7,940 bases of DNA from Planctomycetaceae bacterium (GTDB lineage Bacteria > Planctomycetota > Planctomycetia > Planctomycetales > Planctomycetaceae): positions 1-7,940 of the forward strand of contig JAGQQB010000165.1 in the NCBI GenBank assembly GCA_020426425.1, written 5' to 3'. Both the position numbers and the translations under genes were made by a program. Shown in pieces: positions 5,902 to 7,940 of this stretch (the stretch's first letter is position 1; each line of letters starts with the position of its first letter). The notes below the pieces were generated by a model, which was given only the letters and a program-made list of their open reading frames with translations, was not told the origin of the DNA and searched no databases.

Positions 5902-6728
5902 GTTCGGGCATCCCCTGCGGCGTAACGGACATAAGCCATGTACAGACCACAAGCTGGCGCTGTGCCGCCGGCCAGAGATCGATCTTGTGCTTGGAGAATC
6001 CGTTCGACGTCATCCGCCGTCCACGTTCCACGACCGACGTTCACCAGTGTTCCGGTGATCGCCCGGACCATGTTGTATAGGAATCCATCGGCCTCGATTT
6101 CGAGGCTCACGAAGGGGTCGCTGCTGGTATCGTCGACCGCAGTATCTGTCGGCTGATCACCCGTCGGCGCTCCCGACCACAGTGACCAACCCGCGTGACG
6201 ACGCACCGAAACGTGACTCACCGTCCGCACGCTGGTTGCCTTGTTCGGCCAGTGGGACTCAAAACAGCGGAAGTCGTGCATGCCAATCAGGCGCTGCGCA
6301 GCAACATGCATCGCGGCGACGTCGAGGGGCTGACTGATCCGCCAGGCATACCGTCGCAGGAATGGATCATCAACCACCTGGTTCGCGATCACGTAGCGAT
6401 ACCGCTTCGACTTGGCCCAGAACGTGGCGTGAAAGTCCCACGGGACTTCATCGGACTCGAGAATGGCGATGTCCGTCGGCAGTTGATCCCCCAATGCCGC
6501 TCGCCATTTCTCTGGCGGGATAGGTGAGCCGGTACGAAAGTTCGCCACCTGACCGAGCGCATGCACTCCTGCATCAGTCCGACCAGCCGAAAGTACATTG
6601 ACTGTCTCGCCCGACAATCGCTTGATCGCCGCCTCGATGGTCCCTTGCACCGTCGGCTGATCAGGTTGAATCTGCCAGCCTGCATAAGCAGAACCATCGT
6701 AGGCCAGCAGCAGACGGATGTTTCGCAT
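5892..6728 (-). CDS. truA: tRNA pseudouridine(38-40) synthase TruA
   Basis: TruA converts uridines at positions 38, 39 and 40 of the tRNA anticodon arm to pseudouridine. The 278 residues start MRNIRLLLAYDGSAYAGWQI. The catalytic aspartate is D52 in AGRTDAGVHALGQVANF (48-64). AKSKRYRYVI follows at 105-114, and the C-terminal half has ADGFLYNMVRAITGTLVNVG at 213-232, the usual F-L-x-x-MVR motif. Residues of about 180-206 are a Thr/Asp/Gly-rich insertion between two expected beta strands, longer than in E. coli TruA. The minus-strand frame stays open upstream to 7079, but family alignment puts the start at the ATG 6728-6726. No SD precedes it; the 17 bases before it are mostly pyrimidines. Its last 10 bases overlap the end of the NuoEF fusion gene on the other strand. 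Confidence 0.96.
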   Translation of the reverse strand: MRNIRLLLAYDGSAYAGWQIQPDQPTVQGTIEAAIKRLSGETVNVLSAGRTDAGVHALGQVANFRTGSPIPPEKWRAALGDQLPTDIAILESDEVPWDFHATFWAKSKRYRYVIANQVVDDPFLRRYAWRISQPLDVAAMHVAAQRLIGMHDFRCFESHWPNKATSVRTVSHVSVRRHAGWSLWSGAPTGDQPTDTAVDDTSSDPFVSLEIEADGFLYNMVRAITGTLVNVGRGTWTADDVERILQAQDRSLAGGTAPACGLYMAYVRYAAGDARTHD

Positions 6729-6985
6729 GAGAGCAGAGCGGAGAACACAGGAAGTCGACGCGACGCATATTCGGCCCAACCGGAGGGTGATGCAAGCGGC
6801 ATTGTGCCTGCATCTTGAAAGTCGGTGGAATCCTGCAAACCCTCGATTGCTCTGTCTCCTGATCAGTACGCAGGGCATCGCGATTGACACGACAGCGAGT
6901 CTGATGGCCTTCGGCTTCTTGGCAGGATGCATACAGCTGCCTCGATTCGGGTCGTTTCCTCTCGCATCGTGGCACCTTGATGTCA

Positions 6986-6991
6986 TAGAAT
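6986..6991 (+). promoter_or_regulatory. Candidate -10 element for the DUF255 gene
   Basis: TAGAAT matches the sigma-70 -10 consensus at five of six positions. It would start transcription near 6998, just ahead of the ribosome binding site at 7001. No -35 of quality is seen 16-18 bases upstream. Confidence 0.3.
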
Positions 6992-7000
6992 CGTGACAAC

Positions 7001-7008
7001 AAGGAGGT
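7001..7008 (+). promoter_or_regulatory. Strong ribosome binding site of the DUF255 gene
   Basis: AAGGAGGT is a full match to the anti-SD and sits 6 bases before the ATG at 7015. It is by far the best SD in the window and fixes the start of this gene, suggesting efficient translation. Confidence 0.85.
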
Positions 7009-7014
7009 CCACCG

Positions 7015-7940
7015 ATGAAGTTGCTGTTTCCCGCCGCCCATCTGGGCGCCGCGCTGTTTGTGTTGCTGCTGACTACCACCGCTTTCGCTCAAGATCAGAC
7101 AGCGCGGCACACCAATCATCTGGCGGGCGAATCGAGCCCGTATCTGTTGCTGCATGCCCACAATCCAGTCGACTGGTATCCCTGGGGACCTGAGGCTTTG
7201 GAGCGTGCTCGAACTGAGAACAAACCAATCTTTCTCTCAGTTGGATACAGTAGCTGCTACTGGTGTCATGTCATGGAACGGCGGGTCTTCGAGAACGAAG
7301 AGATCGCCGCCTACATGAACGAGCATTTCGTCAACATCAAAGTCGATCGCGAAGAACGCCCCGATCTCGACGAAATCTACATGCTCTCGCTGCAGGTGTA
7401 TCTGCAACTGGCAGGATCGCAGCAGGGGGGCGGATGGCCGCTGTCGCTATTCCTCACACCTGATGGCAAACCAATCGCGGGCGGAACGTACTTCCCGCCG
7501 GAAGACGCTCCGGGGCGACCGGGTTTCCTCCGCGTGCTGCAAAGCATTCAAGCCGCCTGGGCTATGCGCCCTGATGATGTGAAGCAGACAGCGGACCTAG
7601 TCACGGCCGAAGTGAAACGACTCTCCCAGCCCCAACTGGAAGTCGAAGACACCACGCTCAGCACGCGTCTGGTGAACTTCGTCGTTGAAAACGTGAAGCA
7701 ACTTGACGACGCGGATTTTGGCGGCCTCGACTTCAACCCCGAACATCCTGATGCACCGAAGTTCCCGGTTCCCTCTCGCCTGGCGTTGCTGCAGCATCCC
7801 GTAAATGGTGCTCCCGCTGCCGACTCGCTAGCCATCGTCGACCGCATGCTGGACCACATGGCCGATGGAGGGATTCACGACCATCTCGGCGGCGGATTTC
7901 ATCGCTACAGCACCGACCGCCAATGGCATGTCCCGCACTT
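7015..7940 (+). CDS. Secreted DUF255 thioredoxin-fold protein (YyaL/SPATA20 family), cut by the right edge
   Basis: Members of this family, which include Bacillus YyaL and human SPATA20, join an N-terminal thioredoxin-like domain to an (alpha/alpha) toroid resembling N-acylglucosamine 2-epimerases; their reaction is not established. The 308 residues seen are about 40-45% of the usual length. A signal peptide is clear: a hydrophobic run at about 8-19, then TTTAFA before QDQ, with probable cleavage after A25, so the protein acts outside the cytoplasm. Then come the family motifs LAGESSPYLLLHAHNPVDWY (36-55), KPIFLSVGYSSCYWCHVM (70-87), VNIKVDREERPDLDEIYM (106-123), GGGWPLSLFLTPDG (138-151), GGTYFPPED (156-164), DAPKFPVPSR (246-255) and DHLGGGFHRYS (289-299). 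The C-x-x-C pair is C81/C84. The usual CHWC reads CYWC here. The frame is continuous to 7940 with no stop. Confidence 0.95.
   Translation, partial: MKLLFPAAHLGAALFVLLLTTTAFAQDQTARHTNHLAGESSPYLLLHAHNPVDWYPWGPEALERARTENKPIFLSVGYSSCYWCHVMERRVFENEEIAAYMNEHFVNIKVDREERPDLDEIYMLSLQVYLQLAGSQQGGGWPLSLFLTPDGKPIAGGTYFPPEDAPGRPGFLRVLQSIQAAWAMRPDDVKQTADLVTAEVKRLSQPQLEVEDTTLSTRLVNFVVENVKQLDDADFGGLDFNPEHPDAPKFPVPSRLALLQHPVNGAPAADSLAIVDRMLDHMADGGIHDHLGGGFHRYSTDRQWHVPH

Larger units (their letters stand above)
6729..7014. other. Divergent intergenic region truA/DUF255 gene
   Basis: These 286 bases lie between two divergent starts and should contain both promoters. I see no RNA gene, long repeat or coding sequence of recognisable family. 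A TTGACA at 6884-6889 has no matching -10 at 16-18 bases. The frames open here are upstream extensions or shadows of the flanking genes. Confidence 0.5.

Noticed and set aside
6729..7079. Upstream extension of truA to 7079.
   Set aside because: The family N-terminus starts at MRNIRLLLAYDG (6728). The extra 117 residues are Cys/Arg/His-rich, have no homology, and would overlap the strong start of the DUF255 gene.

Overview
The window reads as a piece of a bacterial chromosome that is moderately GC-rich by eye. It is most probably from a planctomycete. That assignment is inference from family resemblance: a bL28 protein with a long lysine/glycine-rich insertion and no zinc-site cysteines, an acetolactate synthase whose C-terminal half reads like the plant/cyanobacterial type, a stand-alone LarA-superfamily protein, a secreted DUF255 protein, and several genes with weak or no Shine-Dalgarno (SD) sequence. 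No 16S rRNA or other decisive marker is present.

Layout from left to right. Positions 1 to about 142 on the minus strand read as the C-terminal piece of a group II intron reverse transcriptase/maturase, cut off from its catalytic domains. A 52-bp near-perfect palindrome follows at 208-259. A LarA-superfamily (DUF2088) gene runs on the plus strand at 353-1618. Facing it is ilvB, the large subunit of anabolic acetolactate synthase, on the minus strand at 1756-3579. A palindrome-rich divergent region of 360 bases (3580-3939) separates ilvB from the plus-strand pair rpmB (3940-4245) and a NuoE-NuoF fusion gene (4276-5901). The fusion gene meets truA (minus strand, 5892-6728) tail to tail with a 10-base overlap. 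A second divergent region (6729-7014) leads to a secreted thioredoxin-fold DUF255 protein on the plus strand, which has a textbook SD and is cut by the right edge at 7940.

The genes do not form one pathway. ilvB serves branched-chain amino acid synthesis. rpmB and truA serve translation (ribosome and tRNA modification). The NuoEF fusion is an NADH-oxidising or NAD-reducing flavin/iron-sulfur module whose partners are not here. The LarA-like protein and the DUF255 protein have uncertain substrates. rpmB and the NuoEF gene are only 30 bases apart and are probably co-transcribed.

I found no convincing new multi-gene system. The most unusual items are the 52-bp palindrome beside the intron-protein remnant, the cluster of palindromes between ilvB and rpmB, and the orphan NuoEF fusion coupled to a ribosomal protein gene. 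No tRNA, rRNA, CRISPR array or intact insertion sequence was seen.
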